Shown: positions 51,527-60,436 of the stretch, piece by piece | How positions within the stretch are numbered: position 1 is the stretch's first letter | How the letters are laid out: the number at the start of each line of letters is the position of its first letter | From: an uncultured Eggerthella sp. | GTDB lineage: Bacteria; Actinomycetota; Coriobacteriia; Coriobacteriales; Eggerthellaceae | Assembly (NCBI GenBank): GCA_959607715.1 | Contig: CAUHNN010000002.1 | Span: 1-64,000, forward strand | DNA: 64,000 nucleotides | Direction of reading: 5' to 3' | Position numbers and translations under genes: made by a program | Notes under the pieces: generated by a model | Told to the model about the DNA's origin: nothing | The model's database searches: none | Seen by the model: only the letters and a program-made list of their open reading frames with translations

Positions 51527-52039
51527 ATGGCAGATCGTATGGTGGATCCTGAAAACAATATGCCCGAAGGCGATATCGATGATGTTTTGAAGACGGTGAT
51601 ACTCGCCGTCCTCAATGAGGCCGCCGACAAAATGGAGGAAGGCAAAGACGTGATTCCCTTTACCGGATTGGCGGTCAAGGAGAATCTCTTCATCGAAACG
51701 CATCCCGGCGATGATGCTGAAGAGTGCTTCCTGAAGGCGCGCCAAGAAGTTCAGGGCGCACGCGGTGCAACGGCATATGCCTTCTGCTACGACGGCTATA
51801 TCGAAACCGAAGATGGCGAGCGCGACGCCCTGATCGCGGAAGGTGGTCTTCCAGGTGAAGAGCAGGGGTACGCGTTCGGCTACCTCTACGACGAAGAGGG
51901 CATCGATCGCGAGATCGTCTATATCGGCCTTGCCCCGAACTTCATGGAGGGCCTTGCGCTCGAATTGGAGATGGAGGGGACGCTCGATCGTTCCCAGTAC
52001 GCCGAAGAGGCTCAGGAAGAGAAGAGCGCTCAGGAGTAA
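51527..52039 (+). CDS. Conserved acidic hypothetical protein
   Basis: 170 residues from ATG 51527 (GGAGAAAGGA upstream). The segments DVLKTVILAVLNEAADKMEE, ENLFIETHPGDDAEECFLKA and YAFCYDGYIETEDG suggest a compact alpha/beta fold; the C-terminus is acidic. I do not recognise the family. It ends at a strong terminator and is probably monocistronic. Confidence 0.75.
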   Translation: MADRMVDPENNMPEGDIDDVLKTVILAVLNEAADKMEEGKDVIPFTGLAVKENLFIETHPGDDAEECFLKARQEVQGARGATAYAFCYDGYIETEDGERDALIAEGGLPGEEQGYAFGYLYDEEGIDREIVYIGLAPNFMEGLALELEMEGTLDRSQYAEEAQEEKSAQE

Positions 52040-52060
52040 AGTTCCCTCATCGTGCAAGGA

Positions 52061-52092
52061 AAAGACCGAAGCGTCGCGCTTCGGTCTTTTTT
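52061..52092 (+). terminator. Rho-independent terminator
   Basis: Perfect arms AAAGACCGAAGCG / CGCTTCGGTCTTT around TCG, then a T run. Confidence 0.92.
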
Positions 52093-52301
52093 GCGTTTGG
52101 AGGCGGATCTCTTTACGTTCGAGAAGGAAAGACCCCGATAAGATGAGACCAGGAAAGGGCGAGGGCGCTTATATGGACAAATCATGAGCCGATTCGATTC
52201 GTTCTTTACCTGAAGGAATCGGCTTGGTATCCTAGCAAGGCTATTCCTGCTTCGGGTCTTCCTTTATCGCCCGAAGCCGTAAGTCCAGAGGAGGTGAACT
52301 G

Positions 52302-52595
52302 ATGAAGGCTTATGAACTCTTGTATTTTGTAGCTCCGTCTATCGACGAAGAATCTCGCATCGCTGTTATGAAGCGTATCGAGACCGCCCTCGCAGAAGGT
52401 AACGGTGTTGTCGACAATGTTGACAACTGGGGTAAGCGCAAGCTCGCTTACGAAGTCAATGGTTTGACCGACGGTGATTACACCCTTATCGATTTCCATG
52501 TCGAGCCCGCCGCCATCGCTGAGCTCGACCGCGTCCTGCGCATCACCGATGCCGTAGAACGTCACATGATCGTTGCTCGCACCGATCGCGACTAA
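52302..52595 (+). CDS. rpsF: Ribosomal protein bS6
   Basis: 97 residues: YELLYFVAPSIDEES, NWGKRKLAYEVNGLTDGDY and VERHMIVARTD are the bS6 landmarks. AGGAGGTGA lies before the ATG. It is the first gene of the rpsF-ssb-rpsR-rplI operon. Confidence 0.97.
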   Translation: MKAYELLYFVAPSIDEESRIAVMKRIETALAEGNGVVDNVDNWGKRKLAYEVNGLTDGDYTLIDFHVEPAAIAELDRVLRITDAVERHMIVARTDRD

Positions 52596-52653
52596 TTCAC
52601 GCAAGGAAATCAAAAGGCGAACGGGACCGTTCGCGCGAGAAAAGAGGTAAGAA

Positions 52654-53118
52654 ATGAGCATCAATCGAGTTGTCATCAGCGGTAACTTGACGCGTGACCC
52701 TGAGCTCCGCGCTACTGCGAGTGGGATGCCCGTTCTGGGTTTCGGCGTCGCCGTCAACGACCGTCGTCGCAACCAGCAGACCGGCGAATGGGAAGACTAC
52801 CCCAACTTCATCGACTGCACGATGTTCGGTGCTCGTGCCCAAAGCGTTTCCCGCTTCCTGTCCAAGGGAAGCAAGGTGGCCATCGAAGGCAAGCTTCGAT
52901 GGAGCCAGTGGGAACGCGATGGACAGAAGCGCAGCAAGATCGAGGTCATCGTCGATGACATCGAATTCATGTCGAGCCGCAACGATGCTGGTGCATCGTA
53001 TGGCGCTGCACCTATGGGTGCGGCCATGGCTCCTGCTGCTCAGGCCCCTGCTCCCGCCGCGATGCCGGCTGCGCCGGTGATCGACGCGTCGGTCTACGAC
53101 GAAGACATCCCGTTCTAA
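52654..53118 (+). CDS. ssb: Single-stranded DNA-binding protein
   Basis: 154 residues. The OB fold (1-110) opens INRVVISGNLTRDPELRAT and includes FIDCTMFGARA and VAIEGKLRWSQWE. The linker is Ala/Pro-rich, and the tail ends VYDEDIPF, the standard acidic tip that binds repair and replication partners. It lies between rpsF and rpsR as in many bacteria. Confidence 0.97.
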   Translation: MSINRVVISGNLTRDPELRATASGMPVLGFGVAVNDRRRNQQTGEWEDYPNFIDCTMFGARAQSVSRFLSKGSKVAIEGKLRWSQWERDGQKRSKIEVIVDDIEFMSSRNDAGASYGAAPMGAAMAPAAQAPAPAAMPAAPVIDASVYDEDIPF

Positions 53119-53137
53119 TCATTCGAAAGAGGTTTAC

Positions 53138-53398
53138 ATGTCTGACTACGCAAAGCAGCCTCGTCGAAAGTATTGCCAGTTCTGCAAGGACCACGCAGAA
53201 TATGTCGATTACAAAGACACCCAGATGCTGCGCAAGTATGTTACTGATCGTGGGAAAATCAAGCCCCGTCGCGTCACGGGCGCTTGCACCCAGCACCAGC
53301 GCGATATCGCCAATGCTGTGAAGCGCGCACGCGAGATGGCTCTCATGCCCTACGCCGTGCCCGCCGTTTCCGGCCGCGGTGATCGTCGCAACCGTTAA
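53138..53398 (+). CDS. rpsR: Ribosomal protein bS18
   Basis: 86 residues with KYCQFCKDHAEYVDYKD, MLRKYVTDRGKI and RRVTGACTQHQRDIANAVKR. The N-terminal Cys pair (CQFC) marks the zinc-associated form. AGAGG lies before the ATG. Confidence 0.97.
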   Translation: MSDYAKQPRRKYCQFCKDHAEYVDYKDTQMLRKYVTDRGKIKPRRVTGACTQHQRDIANAVKRAREMALMPYAVPAVSGRGDRRNR

Positions 53399-53409
53399 AG
53401 GAGGATGAA

Positions 53410-53946
53410 ATGAAAGTTATCCTTCTGAGTGAACTCAAGGGCAAGGGTGGTGAAGGCGACGTCGTGGATGTCGCTCCCGGTTTCGCCAACAACTACCTCT
53501 ACCCCAACAAGATCGCCATCCCTGCCACCAAGGGCAACCTGAAGCAGCTCGAGCAGCGCAAGCACAACATCGCCGCTCGTGAAGAGAACCGCATCGCCGA
53601 GGCCAATGCCTCCAAGGCGGCTCTCGATGCTCTGACCGTCAAGGTCGAGGCTCGCGTCGGCGAAGAGGGCGTCCTCTTCGGTTCCGTCACGGCTGCTCAG
53701 ATCGCTGAGGCCCTCAAGGCCCAGGCTGACATGGAGATCGATCGTCGTCGCATCGAGATCAAGACCGCTATCAAGACCGCAGGCGAGCACACCGTTCAGG
53801 TTTCCCTGTATCGCGATATCAAGGCTGATCTCACCGTTCTCGTTGGCGACGAGACCACCTTCAACGCTCCCGCTGAGGAAGAGGTTGCCGAGGAAGCCGC
53901 CGAAGAGGCTGCTGCCGAGGAAACCGCTGAGCAGGACGCTGAGTAG
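53410..53946 (+). CDS. rplI: Ribosomal protein bL9
   Basis: 178 residues. MKVILLSELKGKGGEGDVV is the canonical bL9 start; NNYLYPNKIAIPAT and the long connecting helix follow. The C-terminus has an extra acidic Ala/Glu tail of about 28 residues not usual in bL9. A strong terminator follows. Confidence 0.97.
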   Translation: MKVILLSELKGKGGEGDVVDVAPGFANNYLYPNKIAIPATKGNLKQLEQRKHNIAAREENRIAEANASKAALDALTVKVEARVGEEGVLFGSVTAAQIAEALKAQADMEIDRRRIEIKTAIKTAGEHTVQVSLYRDIKADLTVLVGDETTFNAPAEEEVAEEAAEEAAAEETAEQDAE

Positions 53947-53961
53947 TTTTTCAACGCGCTG

Positions 53962-53991
53962 AAGACCGCCCGAAAGGGCGGTCTTTTTTTT
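53962..53991 (+). terminator. Terminator of the rpsF-rplI operon
   Basis: AAGACCGCCC / GGGCGGTCTT around GAAA, then eight T residues. Confidence 0.95.
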
Positions 53992-54083
53992 ATTTCGGTT
54001 TCGCGCGATCCTTTATTCAGGCATCTCGTCGAACGCGATAAGATTGACTTTATTCTCATGAGATACGAGACGGAGGATTGGAC

Positions 54084-55454
54084 GTGGCGGAAAGCTCCAC
54101 TCAAACTGAAAAAGACACGCGCAAATCGCTGCCTCAGAATATCGAAGCGGAGCAAACCGTTCTTGCAGCATGCCTTCTTTCGACGGGCGTGTTCGAGGAA
54201 GTCTCCCTGAAGCTTCGCCCTGAAAGCTTCTTCCGTCCCGCTCATCGCATCATCTTCGAAACGATGCGTGAAATGAACGCGCGATCCATTCCCATTGACG
54301 TCATTTCGGTGTCCGACCACCTCAAGGCGAATGGGCAGCTTGAGGCCATCGGTGGACAGGCCTACCTCTTGGAGCTGGCCGACAACACGTTCGCGTTCAC
54401 GAGCTGGCAGCATCACAGCGAGATAGTCTCGCGCGACGCAATGCGCCGTGAGCTGCTTCATGCATCAGCTCACATCACCTCGCTTGCGTACGACTCCCCC
54501 GCAGATCCCGCCGAACTCGTTTCTCAGGCCGAGGCGGCCCTCTTCGAGGTTACGGAGCAGACAGTCAGCTCGACGTTCAAGGATATCCAGACGCTCATCA
54601 TGGAGGCTAACGACGAGATTGCCGAAATGTCGACGCGCGCCAGCACGATGCAGGGTGTTCCGACTGGATTCCGCGATGTCGACAAGTTGTTCTGCGGCTT
54701 GCGCGGAGGCGACCTCATCATCCTTGCTGCACGCCCCGCGGTCGGCAAGACGTCGTTCGCGATGAGTTTGGCGGTCAACGCCGCAAAACTCGGCTCCCCT
54801 GTGGCCTTCTTCAGTCTGGAAATGTCCTCGGTTCAGATCACGCAGCGCCTTCTGGCGGCTGAAGCGGGCCTGAGCCTTTCCCTTCTTCGCAGTGGTCGCC
54901 TTCAAGATAGTGATTGGGGATCGCTCGTTCAGGCGTCGAGTGATCTTTCCCAGCACGAGCTCTATATCGACGATTCTCCTTCTCTTTCCATCGTGGAGTT
55001 GCGCACGAAGGCGCGCCGCATGATGCGCAACAAGAAGAACGGTTTGATCATCGTCGACTATCTTCAGCTTATGCAGCCGGTTATTCCCCATCCGAACAAC
55101 CGCGCCGTCGAAGTCGCCGAGATTTCCCGTGGCTTGAAGGTCCTTGCCAAGGAGCTCGATGTTCCCATTTTGTCGCTTTCTCAGCTGTCGCGTAGCGTCG
55201 AGACGCGCACCGACAAGCGTCCGATGCTTTCCGATCTTCGTGAATCGGGCTCGATCGAGCAGGACGCCGATATCGTCATGTTCATCGACCGAAGCACGAC
55301 CGAGGCGGAAGCCGAATCGGACCATCGTCCGGACTGGGGAATGGCCGAGCTGATCGTCGCCAAGCACCGTAACGGCCCGACGCGTGATATCACCATGACC
55401 TTCATCCCCGAGTACACTAAGTTCACCGATTACTTCGATGACTCTGGTTATTAG
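54084..55454 (+). CDS. dnaB: Replicative DNA helicase DnaB
   Basis: 456 residues. The N-terminal domain (PQNIEAEQTVLAACLLS) and the RecA-like core are clear: LAARPAVGKTSFAMSLA (Walker A), IIVDYLQLM (Walker B), SQLSRSVETR and DLRESGSIEQDADIVMFI. No intein is present. GTG 54084 follows CGGAGGA at 7-base spacing; a TTG six bases upstream is the alternative. Confidence 0.96.
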   Translation: MAESSTQTEKDTRKSLPQNIEAEQTVLAACLLSTGVFEEVSLKLRPESFFRPAHRIIFETMREMNARSIPIDVISVSDHLKANGQLEAIGGQAYLLELADNTFAFTSWQHHSEIVSRDAMRRELLHASAHITSLAYDSPADPAELVSQAEAALFEVTEQTVSSTFKDIQTLIMEANDEIAEMSTRASTMQGVPTGFRDVDKLFCGLRGGDLIILAARPAVGKTSFAMSLAVNAAKLGSPVAFFSLEMSSVQITQRLLAAEAGLSLSLLRSGRLQDSDWGSLVQASSDLSQHELYIDDSPSLSIVELRTKARRMMRNKKNGLIIVDYLQLMQPVIPHPNNRAVEVAEISRGLKVLAKELDVPILSLSQLSRSVETRTDKRPMLSDLRESGSIEQDADIVMFIDRSTTEAEAESDHRPDWGMAELIVAKHRNGPTRDITMTFIPEYTKFTDYFDDSGY

Positions 55455-55480
55455 TGGCGTGTAGTGAGGTTGCGTGGGGT

Positions 55481-56743
55481 ATGGACCGTTCGCTTACGTT
55501 TATACATGCCGCCGACCTTCACCTCGGCGCGCCGTTCAAGGGGGTGAGGTCCGCTACTCCCGAATGGGCTAGCGTCCTCGTGAAGGCGATTCCCAACGCT
55601 TATCGCCGTATCGTTTCCCTCGCGATCGAGTCAAGGGTCGACTTCGTCATCTTCGCTGGCGACGTCTTCGACGATTCGCGGCCATCGTATGCGGATTTCT
55701 CTCTTTTCGTCGACGGTTTGCGTAGGCTTGACGATGCGGGGATAGAGGTTTATTTCGTGACGGGCAATCATGATCCATATGCCCTGTGGCGCAATGATTT
55801 CGCCCATATCCCCTGCAACGCCACCCTTATCGGCGCCACTCAGCCCGAATTCGTCTGCCACATGCGCGACGGGGAGCCTCTCTGCTTGGTGGGGGGCCGC
55901 GGATACCTCACGCAGTCTTGGCCTTCTGACCAGGATATTTCATCAGGTGTTTCACGTGAAGCAGCGGTTCATAGCCTCGGCGCCGAGGCTCCTTTCATGG
56001 TAGGAATCCTTCATACGGGCCTCGACATCGACCCGACGCGCTCTCCCGTTTCGCCGCGTTCGCTGCTCAGGCGCTCCGTTGATTACTGGGCGTGTGGACA
56101 CATCCATCAGCCGAGGATCATCGATGACGAGAAGAATCCCCATGTCGTCTATTCGGGGTGTCCGCAAGGTCGGGATATCAAGGAAGAGGGCGAGCACGGT
56201 GTGTTCAAGGTGACGCTCAGGCAGGGCGAGCCGAACAAGGTGGAGTTTTGCCCCACGGCCGAAGTTGCTTGGAAGAGCGTCGATCTCGACGTGTCGTCGT
56301 GCGCGACCGTCGCCGATGTCCATGAGGCCATAATTTCCTCTGAGTTTTCCCATAGCGCTGCATCGTGCTGTCAGCGCATGGTGTTCAGGTACCGCCTCGG
56401 GGGGAAGACTCCCCTTCACGCAAGCCTGCTCCCTCATGTTCTGGAAGACCTCAGACGCTCCCTGAACGAGAGCTATCCCTTCTTCTACGTCGATGCGATA
56501 ACCAACGCCACCAAGCCTCCGATCGATCGGGCCTTCCTGCGTTCGCAGGGTCTATTCCCTGCGGTTTTCATGGATGAGGTGAAGGGCCGCCGCGCCGATG
56601 CGGTTTCGACGGCGCGCATGCTCGAAGCCGACTTCACTGAGTGCGACGTTCGTGCCCCGGCGTCGTTCGAGCGATCTATGGCACAGCTTTGCGACGAAGC
56701 GGAAACCCTCGTCCTTGATCTTTTGAGCGAGGAGGGGCAATGA
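55481..56743 (+). CDS. SbcD/YhaO-type metallophosphoesterase, putative DNA exonuclease
   Basis: 420 residues. The metal-binding motifs of Mre11/SbcD-type nucleases are in order: HAADLHLGAP, FAGDVFDD, VTGNHDPY, GILHTGLD and CGHIHQP. It overlaps the next gene, an SMC-like ATPase, by four bases; in YhaO/YhaN of Bacillus and SbcCD elsewhere the pair acts as nuclease plus ATPase. ATG 55481 is chosen because the domain begins directly after it. The gene contains a one-mismatch parS. Confidence 0.88.
   Translation: MDRSLTFIHAADLHLGAPFKGVRSATPEWASVLVKAIPNAYRRIVSLAIESRVDFVIFAGDVFDDSRPSYADFSLFVDGLRRLDDAGIEVYFVTGNHDPYALWRNDFAHIPCNATLIGATQPEFVCHMRDGEPLCLVGGRGYLTQSWPSDQDISSGVSREAAVHSLGAEAPFMVGILHTGLDIDPTRSPVSPRSLLRRSVDYWACGHIHQPRIIDDEKNPHVVYSGCPQGRDIKEEGEHGVFKVTLRQGEPNKVEFCPTAEVAWKSVDLDVSSCATVADVHEAIISSEFSHSAASCCQRMVFRYRLGGKTPLHASLLPHVLEDLRRSLNESYPFFYVDAITNATKPPIDRAFLRSQGLFPAVFMDEVKGRRADAVSTARMLEADFTECDVRAPASFERSMAQLCDEAETLVLDLLSEEGQ
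55948..55963. promoter_or_regulatory. Near-perfect parS site
   Basis: TGTTTCACGTGAAGCA, one mismatch to consensus, inside the metallophosphoesterase gene. Confidence 0.7.
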
Positions 56744-58953
56744 GCAAGCAGGATAAGAAGAAAGCGGTCGAGGGCTTCGACAAGCGCCGATTCAGCCCTT
56801 ATTACCTCGAGTACGTGAAGATGACGTCGTTCGGGCGTTTTTCCAACACCATCGTTGGCGCGTTCGGACCTGGCCTCAACGTCGTGTACGGTCCCAACGA
56901 GGCGGGCAAGACCACCGTCAACGAGTTGGTGAAGGGGGTCCTCTTCGGATGGCCCGCCGCGCGCGGTGAGAACAACCCCTACCGCCCCGACACCGCCGAT
57001 CGAGCGGGGAGCCTGTTTTTCCGGTATGGGGGAAGAAGCGACGTCGTTGAACTTACGCGGCTTAAGAATTCTGATGAGGTGGATCCTGATTCGATCATCC
57101 TGGGGGATATCGACCCTGATACGTACGAGACCATGTTCGCCCTCACGAGCGACGAGCTTCTTCGCCTCGACAGCCACAACGAGATGACCGCGCGCCTTTT
57201 GACGGCTGGTTCGGGGACCCACGTCTCTCCGGCTCAGGCACTTGCTTCCATCGACGGGCAGATCAAGGAGCTCCTTTCCCGTTCGATGCATAATGCCGAT
57301 TCGATCCGTTCCCTTCAGAGGGAAAAGGACAGATTGGGCGCCCTGAAGAGCGAGGGCATGGCCCGTGCCGATCAGCTGAGGGGCGCCGAAGCGAAGCTCG
57401 CGGAACTGAAGAAGCGCCAGGAAACGCTTGATGCGACCATCCAGGACCTCGATCGTTGTATCGAGGAATTGCGCAGCCATGCCGCCCGCCTCGAATCGCT
57501 CGATGCGGAAATAGAATCCGCCCGTGCGGAACTGGTCGATACGAGCGCCGCGCTCGAGGGCCTTGAGCCGACGGCGCCCGAAGGCGATGGATCGCCGAAC
57601 GTGACGATGAGCGAGGAGTACCGCCTGCGTGACGAGATAACCGACTGGGAAGAGGGGCGCTCGCATCTTTCGCATGCGGTGGAGAACGCCCGCCGCGATG
57701 CCTTGAAGTCGCAAACCGATTTCGAGATGAGCGAAACCGATCCCAGCGCGGAGGAGAAGGGGCGCCGCGCGAAGAAGCAGCGCGTGCTGCGCGTGGCATC
57801 GGCTCTCTTGATTCCCTTGTTCGTGATGCTTCTGGGTGTCTATTTCTTCACGCATCCGCAAACCTTCGGGGGTGTTTCCTCTCTCATCCTTTCACTGCTC
57901 CTGTTTCTTGCGGGCCTGCTTCTAGCTGCCGTGGGGATGGTGATGGGGCTTAAGCCGTCGCATCTCGAAGAAGAGCTTGCCGAAGAGCGAAAGAAGAAGG
58001 AATGGGTCATGCTGCAAGATCGAAAGACCCTTGCGGTGTGCGAAGCGGCGCTGGAAGACCACGATCGCCGTATCCGCGAATTCCTCGACGAGAACGGACT
58101 CGGTTTAGCAGAGGGATCGCTTCGCCGGGCGCGTCGTCTTCTCGATGAGGCCCATGAAGCGCGTCACGCCCGCGAAGTAGCCGATCAGAACAAGCAGGCC
58201 CTAGCGGTCAAGCGCACGATGCTTTCTCGCAGGCTCGGCGACGCGCGTGCTCAACGTGCCGAGCTTTGTCGCAGTGAGGGGATCGACGAAAACCTTGCGT
58301 TCGAGGATCTGCAGCGCGTGCTTGCCCGCACGGGTGATGAGCGCAGTCGAACCAGGGAGGTGTCCCTTGATACGCAAAGGCGCATCGGCGAGATAACGCA
58401 AGAGCTTTCCGCCGCCCGCCGTGATTTCGATGTCGACGACGTGAAGCTTCAAGAGTCACTCGTCAAGACGCGCCTTTCGGAAGCTCACCACCGCTTGGCG
58501 GTCCTTCTTTTGGCGAAACGCTCCCTCGAGTCGGCTATCTCCGAATGGGAGCGCAAAAGCCAACCGGAGGTGTACGCGCACGCTTCGCGCCTCTTGTCTC
58601 AAATGACCGATGGCGCGTGGGTTCAGGTGAGGATGAACGCCGAAGGGTCCCTCGAGGTCGTCGACGGCATCATGACGCCCCGCGCTCCCCATCTGCTTTC
58701 CCTGGGAACGCGTCAGCAGCTGTACTTGAGTCTGCGCATCGCCCTTTTGATGGCGGCCGAGAACGTAGGGAAGGCTTTGCCGGTCATCTGCGACGATATC
58801 CTGGTCAATTTCGACGACCGACGCCGGCGTCAAGCGGTGATCGCCCTGAAGGAACTTGCGGCGCGCCGCCAGGTGATTATCTTCACGTGCCATCCCGATG
58901 TTGCGTCATTGGTGAGGGACGTCGATCCGCAAAGCAATCTCGTTGAACTGTAG
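56740..58953 (+). CDS. YhaN-like SMC-type ATPase with a central transmembrane pair
   Basis: 737 residues. The N-terminal half has Walker A GPNEAGKTTVNELVKG; the C-terminal half has signature LSLGTRQQLYLSLRIALL and Walker B CDDILVNFDDRRR. Between lie coiled-coil arms (about 185-290 and 415-590). At about 348-406 two hydrophobic helices (ASALLIPLFVMLLGVYFF and LSLLLFLAGLLLAAVGMVMG) interrupt the coil, as in the AAA proteins of the YhaN type. It probably partners the upstream metallophosphoesterase, perhaps at the membrane. Confidence 0.85.
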   Translation: MSKQDKKKAVEGFDKRRFSPYYLEYVKMTSFGRFSNTIVGAFGPGLNVVYGPNEAGKTTVNELVKGVLFGWPAARGENNPYRPDTADRAGSLFFRYGGRSDVVELTRLKNSDEVDPDSIILGDIDPDTYETMFALTSDELLRLDSHNEMTARLLTAGSGTHVSPAQALASIDGQIKELLSRSMHNADSIRSLQREKDRLGALKSEGMARADQLRGAEAKLAELKKRQETLDATIQDLDRCIEELRSHAARLESLDAEIESARAELVDTSAALEGLEPTAPEGDGSPNVTMSEEYRLRDEITDWEEGRSHLSHAVENARRDALKSQTDFEMSETDPSAEEKGRRAKKQRVLRVASALLIPLFVMLLGVYFFTHPQTFGGVSSLILSLLLFLAGLLLAAVGMVMGLKPSHLEEELAEERKKKEWVMLQDRKTLAVCEAALEDHDRRIREFLDENGLGLAEGSLRRARRLLDEAHEARHAREVADQNKQALAVKRTMLSRRLGDARAQRAELCRSEGIDENLAFEDLQRVLARTGDERSRTREVSLDTQRRIGEITQELSAARRDFDVDDVKLQESLVKTRLSEAHHRLAVLLLAKRSLESAISEWERKSQPEVYAHASRLLSQMTDGAWVQVRMNAEGSLEVVDGIMTPRAPHLLSLGTRQQLYLSLRIALLMAAENVGKALPVICDDILVNFDDRRRRQAVIALKELAARRQVIIFTCHPDVASLVRDVDPQSNLVEL

Positions 58954-59034
58954 TATGATTCTGCTTGGTGTGGACACGCTCCTTCGCGGCGTATCCGCGC
59001 GAGTTCATAATGCGAACCATCGAAAGGACCTTTC

Positions 59035-60330
59035 ATGCCAAGCACGGTTCTCCTTGGTGCCCAGTGGGGCGACGAGGGCAAGGGCAAAGTCACGGACCTC
59101 ATCTCGAGCGATTACGATTATGTGGTCCGTTATCAGGGAGGCAACAACGCGGGTCACACCGTCATCCATGGTGACACCAAGCTCGCGCTCCATTTGATTC
59201 CCTCCGGCGTCATGTACGACCACATCACCCCGGTTATCGGCAACGGCTGCGTCGTCGATCCGAAGGTGCTGACCGAAGAGATGGATATGCTCGAGAAGGA
59301 GGGCTTCTCCTGCGATCGTTTGCGTATCTCTTGCGATGCCCACGTCATCATGCCGTACCACATCGATCTTGACGGTGCTTCCGAGCGTCATCTGGGCAAG
59401 CACAAGATCGGAACCACGAAGCGCGGTATCGGTCCTGCTTACGAGGATAAGGCTGGTCGTACCGGCATCCGCATCCAGGATCTTCTGGACGAAAAGATCT
59501 TCCGTGAAAAGGTCGAGGCGGCGCTGGTTCTCAAGAATCAGATCCTCACCAAGATCTACGGCCTCGAGCCTTACACGGTCGACCAGATCTGCGATATGTA
59601 CCTTCCGTACGCCGAGATCATCCGCCCCCATATGGCGGAAACCGCTCAGCTTCTCAATAGCGAGCTGCGCGCTGGAAAGAACGTCCTTTTCGAGGGCGCC
59701 CAGGGTACGCTGCTCGACCTCGATCACGGTACATATCCCTTCGTCACGTCTTCGTCGTGCTGCGCCGGCGGCGCTCCGACGGGTTCCGGCGTTGGTCCGA
59801 AGGCCATCGACAAGGTTCTCGGTATCGCTAAGGCCTACATCACCCGCGTCGGATCCGGTCCGTTCCCGACGGAACTCAAGGACGAGATCGGCGAGCGCCT
59901 CGGTGAAGTGGGCGGCGAATACGGTGTGACCACGGGTCGTAAGCGTCGTTGCGGCTGGTTCGACGCCGTCATCGCGCGATATGCCGCCGACGTCAACTCC
60001 ATGACGGATATGGCCTTGACCAAGCTCGACGTTCTTTCGTGCGTACCGCGCATCAAGGTGTGCGTCGCCTACGAGTCCGAAGGTAAGCGCTACGATTACT
60101 TCCCGATGCAGCACTCCGTTCTGTACCCGAAGCACGTTACGCCTGTCTACGAAGAGCTTCCCGGTTGGGAGGGTCAGGACATCAGCGACTGCAAGACCTT
60201 CGCGGATCTGCCGGTGAATGCACAGCGTTACGTGAAGTATCTCGAGGAGATCACGGGCGTCCCCGCCTCCATCATCGCTGTCGGCCCTGACCGCAACCAG
60301 ACGATCTTCAACGGCTGGCAGAGCCGCTAG
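59035..60330 (+). CDS. purA: Adenylosuccinate synthetase
   Basis: 431 residues; it makes adenylosuccinate from IMP, aspartate and GTP. GAQWGDEGKGKVTDL (GTP loop with catalytic Asp), NAGHTV (catalytic His), GTTKRGIGPAYEDK, EGAQGTLLDLDHGTYPFVTS and TTGRKRRCGWFD are all present. ATG 59035 follows GAAAGGACC. It neighbours purD, another purine-synthesis gene. Confidence 0.97.
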   Translation: MPSTVLLGAQWGDEGKGKVTDLISSDYDYVVRYQGGNNAGHTVIHGDTKLALHLIPSGVMYDHITPVIGNGCVVDPKVLTEEMDMLEKEGFSCDRLRISCDAHVIMPYHIDLDGASERHLGKHKIGTTKRGIGPAYEDKAGRTGIRIQDLLDEKIFREKVEAALVLKNQILTKIYGLEPYTVDQICDMYLPYAEIIRPHMAETAQLLNSELRAGKNVLFEGAQGTLLDLDHGTYPFVTSSSCCAGGAPTGSGVGPKAIDKVLGIAKAYITRVGSGPFPTELKDEIGERLGEVGGEYGVTTGRKRRCGWFDAVIARYAADVNSMTDMALTKLDVLSCVPRIKVCVAYESEGKRYDYFPMQHSVLYPKHVTPVYEELPGWEGQDISDCKTFADLPVNAQRYVKYLEEITGVPASIIAVGPDRNQTIFNGWQSR

Positions 60331-60370
60331 CCGCTTCGCTGGATGATCGTTTACCGCACATGACCCTTGA

Positions 60371-60404
60371 CAACGTCCCTGCGCACGCGCGTGCAGGGAC
60401 GTTG
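60371..60404 (+). terminator. Hairpin between purA and purD
   Basis: CAACGTCCCTGC / GCAGGGACGTTG around a GC-rich loop, then TTGTACGTTT; the tail is weak, so readthrough into purD is possible. Confidence 0.7.
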
Positions 60405-60436
60405 TTGTACGTTTGAATGAAGAAAGGTTGAGAGTC

